Assembly: GCA_035373625.1 (NCBI GenBank)
Contig: DAOSNS010000001.1
Span: 354,927 to 418,926 of the forward strand
Length of the DNA: 64,000 bases
From: DSWT01 sp035373625
Lineage (GTDB): Bacteria; Chloroflexota; Anaerolineae; B4-G1; SLSP01
Direction: 5' to 3'
Shown: positions 42,007-51,500 of the stretch, piece after piece
Numbering within the stretch: the first letter of the stretch is position 1
How the letters are laid out: every line of letters starts with the position of its first letter
Made by a program: the position numbers and the translations under genes
Notes under the pieces: generated by a model
The model's input: the letters and a program-made list of their open reading frames with translations, nothing else
What the model was told of the DNA's origin: nothing
Database searches by the model: none

Positions 42007-43823
42007 GGGCTGCGCCTCCAATCTTTGATGTTCCAGGTGTTGGTATCCCAGGGGGTCAGGTCTATACCGGTCAGGGTATTGTTCACGCCTGCCACATCTG
42101 CCATATGGACGAGAGGGATCATCACGACGTCTTCGATCAGCATGTCATTCATCTGAATGAAAAGTTGTTGACGGCGTTTCGGGTCTATTTCGGTAGCCGA
42201 TTGTTCATAGAGTGCATCATACGCCGGGTTGTACCAGCGTTCGACGTTCCCGCCAGCTGACCAGTTATTCGCTTGTTGCGGGATGCTGTAGCTGGTCCAT
42301 ATTTGCATATAGGGCCCGGGGTCGGGGTCGCTAAAGTACCAGGTCATGATCATATCGGCGTTGAACCGTAGCCAATTATCTGGGGTAGAAGCTGGATCGG
42401 CACTAGACATGACACTGGCATCCACGCGCTTGGGTATGATTTCGACGCCGATGGCGTTGAGATTTTTTTTGAGCACCAGAAAGACCTGGTCATAGATGGA
42501 CTTGATCTCGTATTCGATCACAACTTGCATTTTCATCCCATCTTTGTCGCGGATGCCGTCGTTATCCGTATCGCGCCAGCCGGCCTCGTCTAGCAGTTTT
42601 TGCGCTTGCGCGGGATTGTATTCGTAGAAGGTGTTGGGCGATGCGTATTGCGGCGGGGCAATCAGGTTGTTGTAGGTCGGTTTTCCCGCCGGTCCATAGA
42701 GTTCGGCAATGCTTGCACGATCTATGGCGTAGGCGAACGCCTGCCGCACCTTTTTATCACTGAAGAAGGGATGGGGGAATTCCAGGCTTGAACGTTCCCC
42801 GCTGGCTGTTTCCCGGTTGGGATCGGTGCGATTCAAAAGAATACGCTCGACGGCAGAACCAAAGTTGCTGATCAGTTTGCCTTGCGTCGCCGTCTCGAAA
42901 CGCGCCAAATCTTCAGGGGGCAGTTGCAACGCAAAAGCGTAATCTACATCGCCGGTCTCCAAGCATAAGCGGGCCGCTTCATTGATTGTTCCGCCGCCGC
43001 GCAGTTCGATTTTGCTGAAGTAAGGTTTATCCGCTTCCCTGAAGTATGGATTGGGTTCGAAGACGATTTTGTTGGTCTCGACGATTTGCGTGCCCAGCAG
43101 CAGCACCTCTTGCGGCTTGATGCCGGGCGGTACTACCCGGTAAGGCCCGGTGCCAACCGGCAGCATGTTGGCCGGCGCTTCCATTGCGTTTGCGCCGTTG
43201 TAAGGTTCGAAAATGTGTCGTGGCAGGATGACGCCCTGCACGCCGACGAAAGGCAAAGCCCACGCTGGATTCACGTCCGCAAAGTGAATTTTGACGGTGT
43301 AATCATCAATGACTTCGACATCGGTGATGGCGGCGTATAGACCGACGGCGCCAGACGTCGAGGCTACGTCTGGATTGGTAATATACTCGTAGGTGAAGCG
43401 CACATCAGCGGCGGTGAAGGGTTCGCCGTCGGACCACTTGACGCCGCGTTTGAGCTTCCACGTCACCGATTTACCATCTGCTGCCAAGCCGCCATTTTCC
43501 AGCGTAGGGATTTCAGCGGCCAGAAAGGGGATCAGGACGCCTTCTTTGTCAACGCTGGCTAAGGGTTCGTAGGTAATGCGGCTGGCTTCCAGGTCTTTTG
43601 TGCTCAGGGTAAGATGGGGATTGAGGATCACCGGCGCATCCCAGTTCAGCAGTCGCAGCGTCCCCCCTGACCCGCGTGCCGAGGGCGTGGGCGTAGGCGT
43701 ATTTGTCGGCATGACGGTGACTTGTGTGGGGATGAGTTGTTCGCCACATGCAGTGAGGAGCAGCATTATGGCCGCCAAAAATACCAGGGAAGGGGTATAT
43801 GTGCGTGTTGTTCGTTTCATCAT
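42003..43823 (-). CDS. lipoprotein family-5 oligopeptide-binding protein
   Basis: 606 residues from the ATG at 43823, preceded by GGAGGAG and overlapping the mbtH stop by 4 nt. Lipobox 'LLLTACGEQ' gives a lipid-anchored Cys, then a Thr/Pro linker and the SBP_bac_5 fold ('LRLLNWDAPVILNPHL', 'WKLKRGVKWSDGEPFTAADV', 'PVGTGPYRVV', 'VRQAFAYAIDR'). Such proteins usually bind oligopeptides for ABC import. No permease is adjacent; instead it is locked into the NRPS operon between mbtH and a membrane sensor. Binding of the NRPS peptide, for sensing or recapture, is the obvious hypothesis. Confidence 0.88.
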   Translation of the reverse strand: MMKRTTRTYTPSLVFLAAIMLLLTACGEQLIPTQVTVMPTNTPTPTPSARGSGGTLRLLNWDAPVILNPHLTLSTKDLEASRITYEPLASVDKEGVLIPFLAAEIPTLENGGLAADGKSVTWKLKRGVKWSDGEPFTAADVRFTYEYITNPDVASTSGAVGLYAAITDVEVIDDYTVKIHFADVNPAWALPFVGVQGVILPRHIFEPYNGANAMEAPANMLPVGTGPYRVVPPGIKPQEVLLLGTQIVETNKIVFEPNPYFREADKPYFSKIELRGGGTINEAARLCLETGDVDYAFALQLPPEDLARFETATQGKLISNFGSAVERILLNRTDPNRETASGERSSLEFPHPFFSDKKVRQAFAYAIDRASIAELYGPAGKPTYNNLIAPPQYASPNTFYEYNPAQAQKLLDEAGWRDTDNDGIRDKDGMKMQVVIEYEIKSIYDQVFLVLKKNLNAIGVEIIPKRVDASVMSSADPASTPDNWLRFNADMIMTWYFSDPDPGPYMQIWTSYSIPQQANNWSAGGNVERWYNPAYDALYEQSATEIDPKRRQQLFIQMNDMLIEDVVMIPLVHMADVAGVNNTLTGIDLTPWDTNTWNIKDWRRSP

Positions 43824-44065
43824 GCGCTCTCCTCCGACCGGAAACCACCCACCGTTGTGTTTTGCATTGCGCGGCGCAGACTCAGTGGGCGCATGTCGGT
43901 CCATACTTCTTCGATGTAAGCCAGACATTCTGCTTTGGTGCCATGATACCCGGCGTCATTCCAACCTAACGGATTTTCCCGGTCAACAGGCCACAGCGAG
44001 TATTGCTCTTCATGGTTCACAACGACTTTGTAAATCAGCGTGTCTTTCGATGTATCTTCATTCAT
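43820..44065 (-). CDS. mbtH: MbtH-family NRPS adenylation chaperone
   Basis: 81 residues. Contains the family signature: 'VVVNHEEQYSLWPVDRENPL', 'GW', 'GTKAECLAYIEEVWTDMRP'. The C-terminal extension of ~15 residues is variable. MbtH proteins bind the N-subdomain of adenylation domains and are needed for their folding or activity. ATGA overlaps at both ends join it to the NRPS gene upstream and the binding protein downstream. Confidence 0.97.
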   Translation of the reverse strand: MNEDTSKDTLIYKVVVNHEEQYSLWPVDRENPLGWNDAGYHGTKAECLAYIEEVWTDMRPLSLRRAMQNTTVGGFRSEESA

Positions 44066-47000
44066 AGTGTATCACCTCTTGTGTCATTTCCAAATCGGCG
44101 ACGGAAATGTTGAATCGCTGCGTCGGCCAGGGTGTACGTGTCACAGTGCAAGTCGGCAGCTTCAAACCCGAGTTGATGAAGCTTTTCGTAGTGCTGCATA
44201 GCGGCATCGCTTTGGACTAAGCCCACGGTTGGCTTCAAGTTCTCGAATTGCGCTGTCAACAAACCAGACAGGACGCAGCCCGTTATCGTAAAGGCGTCAC
44301 GGGGCGTGTACTTGTTCAAGATTCCTGCTAAATCCTGGGGCAGATAGCTGATTTGCCGGATAGGCTGCGGCGATTTGAGCGTTCCGCCCTCGGTGAACAG
44401 AATATCGCCGTGCTTTTCGAAGCGTTGGATCGCTTGTTCGCTGTTGAAACAATGCGGCGCGGAATCATCCACGATCAAAGTCCCCGGCTTGACGCGCGTA
44501 ATATCGAGGACATCCGGCACGTTCGTCGCGCCGATGATCAAGCTGGCCGTGTACAGCTCCGCCGGCGCTTGAGTTTGCGCGTGTGCAATATGGACAGGGC
44601 CATGAAATCCTAATTCGGTCACGATTTCGTGTTTGAGCTGTTCGAGCATGTCGAGTTTGCTGTAGAGGTCGCACAGCGTAATCGTTTTGGGGTGGGGGAG
44701 GCTGTTGAGCATAAGGCGCAGCGACGTTGCGCCAATCGAGCCTAAGCCGAGCACGCCGACATGCTCGCGCGCCAAATCGCGCCCCCCCTGCTCCAGAATT
44801 TTCTCGATCATCAGGACGACGGCGGCGGCTGTTGTTGCGTGGCCGGTAGAGACTGGGGGCAAGTCGCGCTGTCTTTCCAGGGCGCGGGTGATGTCTTGTC
44901 CATAATCGGTCGCCGATGGAATAAGCCCTGGTAAGGAGACCGCGCGCGCGCCAATATGGCGGGCTATTTTCAGGCTGTCCATAATCAGCGTTAGCAGGCG
45001 CTCTTTTTGCGTGTAGAGTTCAGATTCGAAGAGTGGAAAATAGATCAATGCAATGCGTCCCAAGCTGGTTTCCAGGACATCGGCAAATAAGGGTGTATCG
45101 CTGAACCAATCGCGTAATTTGGCTGCGCTTTCTGTGTCGGTATCATCGAGATACGTCAGCGCGGCAGAATCCACCGCGTCCAGTTGACCTAGCGCGAAAA
45201 GCGAGAGTAGCGGGCGGCGTTCGATGCGCAAGAAGGTGGGTGTTTCTTCTGCGGTCGGCGGCGCAACAACACTCTCGCTCGCGGGTGCACTGTCAGCCGG
45301 CGCCGCCGGCTGGTTGACGGCTTGCGCCAACGCCGCCACTGTTGGATGCAAAAAGAGCGCCTTGATGGGCAGCGGTTGGTCGAGCGCGGCGGAGATTTTG
45401 GCGACAAGCCGCATTGCCTGCAAAGAGTGGCCGCCGAGTTCGAAGAAATTGTCGTGAATCCCGACCTGCTCCAGGCCCAAAACTTCAGCCCAGAGCGTGG
45501 CAAGCTGCGCTTCGACAGCATTGCGGGGAGCTTGATACGCCTGGCGCAGCGCGACGTTGGTGAAATCAGGTGCAGGCAAGGCGCGGCGGTCAATTTTGCC
45601 GTTGGGCATGAGCGGTATGGTCGCCAGACGGACGAAAGTGGATGGGATCATGTATTCCGGCAACTTTTGTTTCAGGAAGTTTCGCAGTTCGTCAGGCAGC
45701 GGCGCGGGGTCTGCGTGAGAGACAAAGTATCCTACCAGGTTGTGGTTATCCGTGCCTGTTCGTTCGTAAAGCGTGACGACGGCTGCTTGCACGGCGGGAT
45801 GGTGGGATAAGACGGCTTCAATTTCGCCCAGCTCGACTCGAAAGCCGCGAATTTTCACTTGATGATCCACGCGCCCCAGGTACTTGATTGTTCCATCTGG
45901 CAAGTAGCGCGCCAGATCGCCGGTTTTATACATCCGCGCACCGGGCATGTTGCTGAAAGGATCGGGGATGAATTTTTCGGCGGTCAGCGCCGGCTGGCCC
46001 AGATAACCGCGCGCCAGACACGCTCCGCCAATGTGGAGTTCCCCGGCGACGCCCACCGGCACCGGCCGCAACCAGGAATCGAGCACGTAAGCGCGGACGT
46101 TGGCGATAGGTCGCCCAATGGGGACATAATCCTGCGCCTCAGCGACAGCTTCCGGCGTGGATAGATCATACGTGGTGACGGCTACCGTGGTTTCCGTTGG
46201 CCCGTACCCATTGATGAGCTGCACGCGACTCCCGACGTGCGCGTGCCACGTCTGGACGGCGGCCGGCAGCGCCTTTTCTCCGCCGATGATGACCAGGCGA
46301 AGTGCTGGCGGCAGTTCAATCTGCGCGTGCGCTGACGCGGCAAATTCGTTGACCAATTCATGCCAATAGGCGGTAGGAAGATCGAGCACGTTGATGCCCA
46401 ATGTCGTGCAGGCTCGCCAAAACGCGGTGACTGAATCGAGCATTTCATCAGTGCGCAACACCAGCGTCGCACCTTGCGTCAGGCTGATGTAGATTTCTTC
46501 AGCGGCGGCGTCGAAGCTGATGGAGGCGAATTGCAGCACCCGCTCGCCCTCGCTGATGCGGTACGCGGCGTTGCTGGCCGTCACGAAGTTGCGCAGCGCG
46601 TTGTGCGGCGTGATGACGCCTTTCGGCGCGCCCGTTGATCCCGACGTATAGATCACGTAGGCGGCGTTGTCGCCCACAACGCCGACATCGGGATTTTCGT
46701 CGCTGTTGCGCGCGATGACGTCCCAGTCGGTATCCACACAAATGACATGCTCCGGGTGGGCGGACAATGTGGCAACTAGATGCTGCTGCGTGATGAGAAA
46801 ACGTGTCTGCGTGTCGCCCAAAATCAACGCCAGGCGGGCCGCTGGGTAGGCCGGATCGAGCGGCACATACGCGCCGCCGGCTTTCAGGATGCCGAGCAGG
46901 CTGACGATCATCTCCGGCGTGCGCTCGACGTAGAGACCGACCAGGGTTTCCGGTCCCACCCCTAGTTTTCGGAGATAATGCGCCAGTTGATTCGCGCGTG

Positions 47001-48540
47001 CGTTCAGCTCACGGTAGGTCAACGTTTGTTGCTCGAAGACGACGGCGACCGCGTCCGGCGTCCGTTCGACCTGGGCCTCGAAAAGCTGATGCACGCAGCG
47101 TTCATCAGGAAAATCAACCTGTGTGGCGTTCCATTCCACAAGGATTTGCTGGCGCTCGGTGGCGGTCAGCATCGGCAGGGTGACCGGAGGCTGTTCCAGA
47201 TGCGTCGGCAGTGATTCCAGGAGCGTGTACAGGTGTCCCGCCATACGCTGTATTGTGTCTGCGTCGAAATGTATGGGGTTGTAATCGAATTCGAGTACGA
47301 GTTCGGCACCCGGCTCCACAGCAATCGTCAACGGGTAGTTGGTGCGCTCGAAAAAGCGGATGTTGCGAATTTCTAGCCCACCAGCTTTGTACCAGCGGTT
47401 GGCCTCGTCCATGGGGATGCTGGTGGATTGCAGGATTGTGCCGGTGGGGTAGTTTTCAAAGACGAGGAGGCTCTCGAACAGGGGTAGATTCGCCGGGACA
47501 GCGCTCCATTTTTGAATGTCGGTCAGCGAGCAATATTCGTATTGCCGGGCGTCGGCCTGGCGCGTTTGCAGTGCGCGCAACCAGGCGAGCAGCGTCCCCT
47601 GCGCCGGAATGTGGATGCGCAGCGGCAGGGTGTTGATGAACAGGCCCACCATGCGTTCGACTCCGACAATCTCGGCCGGCCGCCCGGAGACGGTCATGCC
47701 GAAGAGGACATCCTGCACGCCGGCGTAGCGGCTGAGGAGCAGCGCCCATGCGCCTTGTGTGAGCGTGTTGAGGGTCAACCGGTGTTGTTTGGCGAGGGCT
47801 TGTAGGGCAGTTGTGCTTTTCAGGTCGAGCCGGATGCGGAATCGAGCATGATCGCGTTCCTGGTCGGTTGGGTAGATTTCGCGTCCGCTGATGGGCTTGC
47901 CCGCAAGCGGCGTCGGCGCATCGAAGCCGGCGAGATTCTCCCGCCAGAAGGTTTCCGCCCTGGCGGTATCTTGCTTTTGTAGCCAGGCAATGTAGTCGCG
48001 GTAAGGGCGCGTCGGTTCCAGATGGGCGGGCTGTTGGCGACAGAGTGCCTCGTAAACGGCGAAGACTTCCTGCAAGACCCGGGAAACGCTCCAGCCGTCG
48101 AGCAGCAGGTGGTGGAAGCTCCACACGAATTGGTGTAGCGCCTCGTCCAGTTGAATGACCGTGCAGCGCATCAGCGGCGCTTGCCTCAAGTCGAATCCTT
48201 GCGCGCGGTCGTCCGCCAGAAAAGCGGCCAGGCGTTGTTCTTGTTCGGCGGATGCAATGCCGCGCCAGTCGTGGCGCGTCCATGGGAGCGTAGCCCGCTG
48301 GCGGACGACTTGCAATGGCTTGTCCCGATTTTCCCAGACAAACAGGGTGCGCAGGATGGCGTGTCGGTCAATGATCTGCTGCCACGCCTGTTCGAAGAGC
48401 GCGAGGTCGAGCGCGCCGACCAGCGTGCAGGTGAGCTGTTCGAAATATACACCCGACGCCGGCGCGTAGAGCGTGTGGAACAACATTCCTTCCTGCATTG
48501 GCGAAAGGGGATAAATGGCTTCGATGGTATTTGTGCTCAT
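44062..48540 (-). CDS. NRPS module 3: C(DCL)-A-PCP with terminal acyl-ACP-reductase-like domain
   Basis: 1492 residues. Condensation domain 1-~440: opens 'YPLSPMQEGMLFHTLY', typical of DCL domains that accept a D-residue donor; active site 'HHLLLDG' (143-149). Adenylation ~465-965 ('YVIYTSGSTGAPKG'); hand-read specificity positions D-A-E-D-I-G-G-V-A-K, two acids suggesting a basic substrate. PCP Ser1039 in 'FFELGGHSL'. Residues ~1100-1480 are not a TE or SDR-type R domain; they resemble cyanobacterial fatty acyl-ACP reductase: 'ARAVSLPGLIPSATDYG', 'VSTGHATTA', nucleotide loop 'GLGSIG' (1265-1270), 'DILFTEGG', and Cys1422 in 'TITGCVLSGLL' aligning with AAR Cys294. Predicted last module releasing the peptide by NADPH reduction to an aldehyde. 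Confidence 0.88.
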   Translation of the reverse strand: MSTNTIEAIYPLSPMQEGMLFHTLYAPASGVYFEQLTCTLVGALDLALFEQAWQQIIDRHAILRTLFVWENRDKPLQVVRQRATLPWTRHDWRGIASAEQEQRLAAFLADDRAQGFDLRQAPLMRCTVIQLDEALHQFVWSFHHLLLDGWSVSRVLQEVFAVYEALCRQQPAHLEPTRPYRDYIAWLQKQDTARAETFWRENLAGFDAPTPLAGKPISGREIYPTDQERDHARFRIRLDLKSTTALQALAKQHRLTLNTLTQGAWALLLSRYAGVQDVLFGMTVSGRPAEIVGVERMVGLFINTLPLRIHIPAQGTLLAWLRALQTRQADARQYEYCSLTDIQKWSAVPANLPLFESLLVFENYPTGTILQSTSIPMDEANRWYKAGGLEIRNIRFFERTNYPLTIAVEPGAELVLEFDYNPIHFDADTIQRMAGHLYTLLESLPTHLEQPPVTLPMLTATERQQILVEWNATQVDFPDERCVHQLFEAQVERTPDAVAVVFEQQTLTYRELNARANQLAHYLRKLGVGPETLVGLYVERTPEMIVSLLGILKAGGAYVPLDPAYPAARLALILGDTQTRFLITQQHLVATLSAHPEHVICVDTDWDVIARNSDENPDVGVVGDNAAYVIYTSGSTGAPKGVITPHNALRNFVTASNAAYRISEGERVLQFASISFDAAAEEIYISLTQGATLVLRTDEMLDSVTAFWRACTTLGINVLDLPTAYWHELVNEFAASAHAQIELPPALRLVIIGGEKALPAAVQTWHAHVGSRVQLINGYGPTETTVAVTTYDLSTPEAVAEAQDYVPIGRPIANVRAYVLDSWLRPVPVGVAGELHIGGACLARGYLGQPALTAEKFIPDPFSNMPGARMYKTGDLARYLPDGTIKYLGRVDHQVKIRGFRVELGEIEAVLSHHPAVQAAVVTLYERTGTDNHNLVGYFVSHADPAPLPDELRNFLKQKLPEYMIPSTFVRLATIPLMPNGKIDRRALPAPDFTNVALRQAYQAPRNAVEAQLATLWAEVLGLEQVGIHDNFFELGGHSLQAMRLVAKISAALDQPLPIKALFLHPTVAALAQAVNQPAAPADSAPASESVVAPPTAEETPTFLRIERRPLLSLFALGQLDAVDSAALTYLDDTDTESAAKLRDWFSDTPLFADVLETSLGRIALIYFPLFESELYTQKERLLTLIMDSLKIARHIGARAVSLPGLIPSATDYGQDITRALERQRDLPPVSTGHATTAAAVVLMIEKILEQGGRDLAREHVGVLGLGSIGATSLRLMLNSLPHPKTITLCDLYSKLDMLEQLKHEIVTELGFHGPVHIAHAQTQAPAELYTASLIIGATNVPDVLDITRVKPGTLIVDDSAPHCFNSEQAIQRFEKHGDILFTEGGTLKSPQPIRQISYLPQDLAGILNKYTPRDAFTITGCVLSGLLTAQFENLKPTVGLVQSDAAMQHYEKLHQLGFEAADLHCDTYTLADAAIQHFRRRFGNDTRGDTL

Positions 48541-51500
48541 AATGGATCCAGTTGCGCCAATAATGCGTCCAGCTCGGCTTGTTCCAGTCCGGCCTCTGGA
48601 AAGTCGGAAGGCGTGTACCCGCCGACACCGGGCGTCTGGCAGTGCGCGATGAGATTCCGCAATGCGGCGACGAACTCGCGTGCGAACGTTTCGATGGCGC
48701 TGCGTTGATGTACGTTCTCACTGTATGTCCAGTTGACCAGCAATTGCTCCTCATTTATACTTGCTTCGATGTCCAGCAGGTAGCAGCGCTGTCCCCGTGG
48801 ATCGTGTTCCGGGCCTGGGAACTCGCGGGGCAGGGTGAAGAGGGCCGGTTCGGGCAAAAGATGGTCGAATTGTCCCAGATAGTTGAAACTGATGTCGGCT
48901 GGCGGCTGCGCGCGCAGTTCTTTCACGGCCGGTTCTGCCAAATAGCGTGCTATACCATAGCCGATGCCCTTATTGGGAACCTGACGCAGTTGTTCTTTGA
49001 TCGCCTTGAGCGCCTCTCCGGGGCCGGCGACGCCCGACAAATCCAGGCATACCGGAAAAATAGTGGTAAACCACCCCACCGTGCGTGACACGTCCACATC
49101 TGGCAGGATGTCCTCGCGCCCGTGGCCTTCGAGATCGAGCCGCAGGATAGGCGTTCCGGCCCAAGCGTGATAGGCTTGCGCCAGCGCGGTCAACAAGACT
49201 TCGTGGATGTGGGTGTGATAGACCGGCGGCACATTGTGCAGCAGCGCGCGGGTTTCTTCGACGCTCAACGCCACGGATACGGTGCGCGCCGATGCTTCAG
49301 TGTTTTTCTCCGCCTTGCCGGCTGTTGAAGAGGAGGGGACGGCGCGTGAGGGGAAATCCAGCCAATATGCCAACTCTCTTTTCAAATCGGCGGATTGGGC
49401 ATACGTTGCCAGCCGTTCTGCCCACGTTTTGAACGCTGTGGTCTTGGGCGGCAGGTTGACCGGCTCGCCGCGCTCAAGCCGGGTGTAAGCAGTGTGCAGG
49501 TCTTCCAGCAAAATCCGCCACGAGACGTTATCCACGGCTAAGTGATGAATAATGATAAGCAATCGGCCTGCGCGCTGCCGACCGAGATCGAAGAGTGCCA
49601 CGCGCATCAATGGCCCGTCGGTTAAGTTCAAGCTCGCTTGCAGCGCCGCCGCGTGTTCTTCGATGGTCGCGCGTTGTTGTTCAGCGTCCAGCTCTGAAAG
49701 ATCGAAGTCCACAAACGGGATGTCCACGTCGGGTGCAGCGTTGATCTGTTGCCAGCCATCTTTCTCGCGTGTGAAACGCAGACGCAGGGCGTCGTGATGG
49801 TCGAGCAGATGCCGTATCGCGTTCTCCAGCAGCGCCGGATTCAAAGGTTGGCAGGCTTCCAACAGCACGGCTTGGTTCCAGTAGTGGGGATTGACGAAGT
49901 TCTGCTCAAAAAACCAGTGCTGGATAGGCGTTAACGGCACTGGACCGGTGACGAGCGCCTGTTCGGTCTGAACGATTGGCGCTACGTCTGCGACTGCGAC
50001 GAGTTCGGCGATGGTTTGGTGTTGGAAGAACTGCCTGGGAGTCAGTCGCAACCCGGCTTGATTGGCTTTCGCTACGATTTGAAGACTGAGGATCGAATCC
50101 CCGCCTAGTTCAAAGAAGTTGTCGTGGATGCCCACTTTCTCAATTCCCAAAACCTCCGCCCATATCCTTGCCAGACATAGCTCTGCGGGCGTGCGCGGCG
50201 CAGTGAAAACTTGTGCGATCTCCGGCCTGGTCATCTCCGGCGCCGGTAATGCGCGGCGGTCTATTTTGCCGTTGGCGGTCAAGGGAAGCGCGTCGAGTTG
50301 CACCAGCGCTGCTGGCAACATATAGTCCGGTAATTTCGCGCGCAGAAATTGGCGCAGCTCGCTGATGGTGAGCGTCTGTTGGGCGTGTAACACCACGTAG
50401 GCCACGAGACGCTTTTGATTGGGCGTATCCTCGCGCGCCAGAACAATGGCCTGTTGCACGGCAGGATGTTCGGCCAAGGCGGTTTCGATTTCTCCTAACT
50501 CAATACGGAAACCGCGAATTTTCACCTGATGATCTGCACGCCCCAGGAACTCGATCACGCCATCGGGGCGGTAGCGCGCTATGTCGCCTGTTTTGTATAG
50601 CCGCGCGCCGGGTTCGTTGCTGAACGGATGCGGGATGAAGTTTGCAGCCGTCAACGCCGGTCTGTTCCAATAGCCGCGCGCTAGGCCGTCGCCGCCAGCG
50701 TAGAGTTCGCCAGGAACGCCGATGGGGACGGGCTGCAATCGCTGATCCAGGATGTAGACCTGCGTATTGGCGATTGGATAGCCAATCGGGACAGACTGCG
50801 TGATGCACTGGTCATCCGTGATGGGATAGCATGAGGTGATCGTCGTGTTTTCGGTAGGGCCGTAAGCGTTGCTCAGTCGCCCATCCCAGGGTTGCGCCAG
50901 CACGCGCCGGGCATAGGAAGGCGAGAGCACATCGCCGCCGGTCAAGAGTTGGCGCACCGCAAGCAGCCCCGCCAGTTGTTGCTCTACCATCTGGTGAAAC
51001 ACGCCCGTTGTGAGCAGTGCTGTCGTGATACGCTCTGCTTTTAAGGTGTCGGCAAGTTCGTCGAATGAGAGCGGCCCCGGCGGGTAAATAACCAACTGCC
51101 CACCATTCAAGAGCGCTCCCCAGATTTCAAAGGTCGCAGCATCAAAAGAGATGCTTGACAATTGCAAGATAGTTTCCTGCGCATCCAGTTTGGCGTAGTT
51201 CGTCCCCTTGACCAGACGCGCGACGTTGCGGTGGGTGATGCAGACGCCTTTTGGCTTGCCGGTGGATCCTGAAGTGTACATCACGTAGGCCAAATTTGTG
51301 GCGATTGCACCGCTGTCAACGTTTTCTGTGCTGCGCTGGCCGATCGCGTCCCAGTCCGCATCCAGGCAAACGGTATGCGCGTTGTGCTGTGGAAGTTTGG
51401 CGACGAGATGACGCTGTGTGAGCAGCACGGACGCCCGTGTGTCCTGAAGCATGAAGGCCAGGCGCTCTTGCGGGTAGGCGGGATCAAGCGGCAAATACGC

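Noticed and set aside
44062..45440. Reading the NRPS C-terminus as a thioesterase or a standard thioester reductase domain
   Set aside because: No GxSxG serine and no SDR Y-x3-K pattern in the right place; the motifs fit an AAR-like Cys reductase better.
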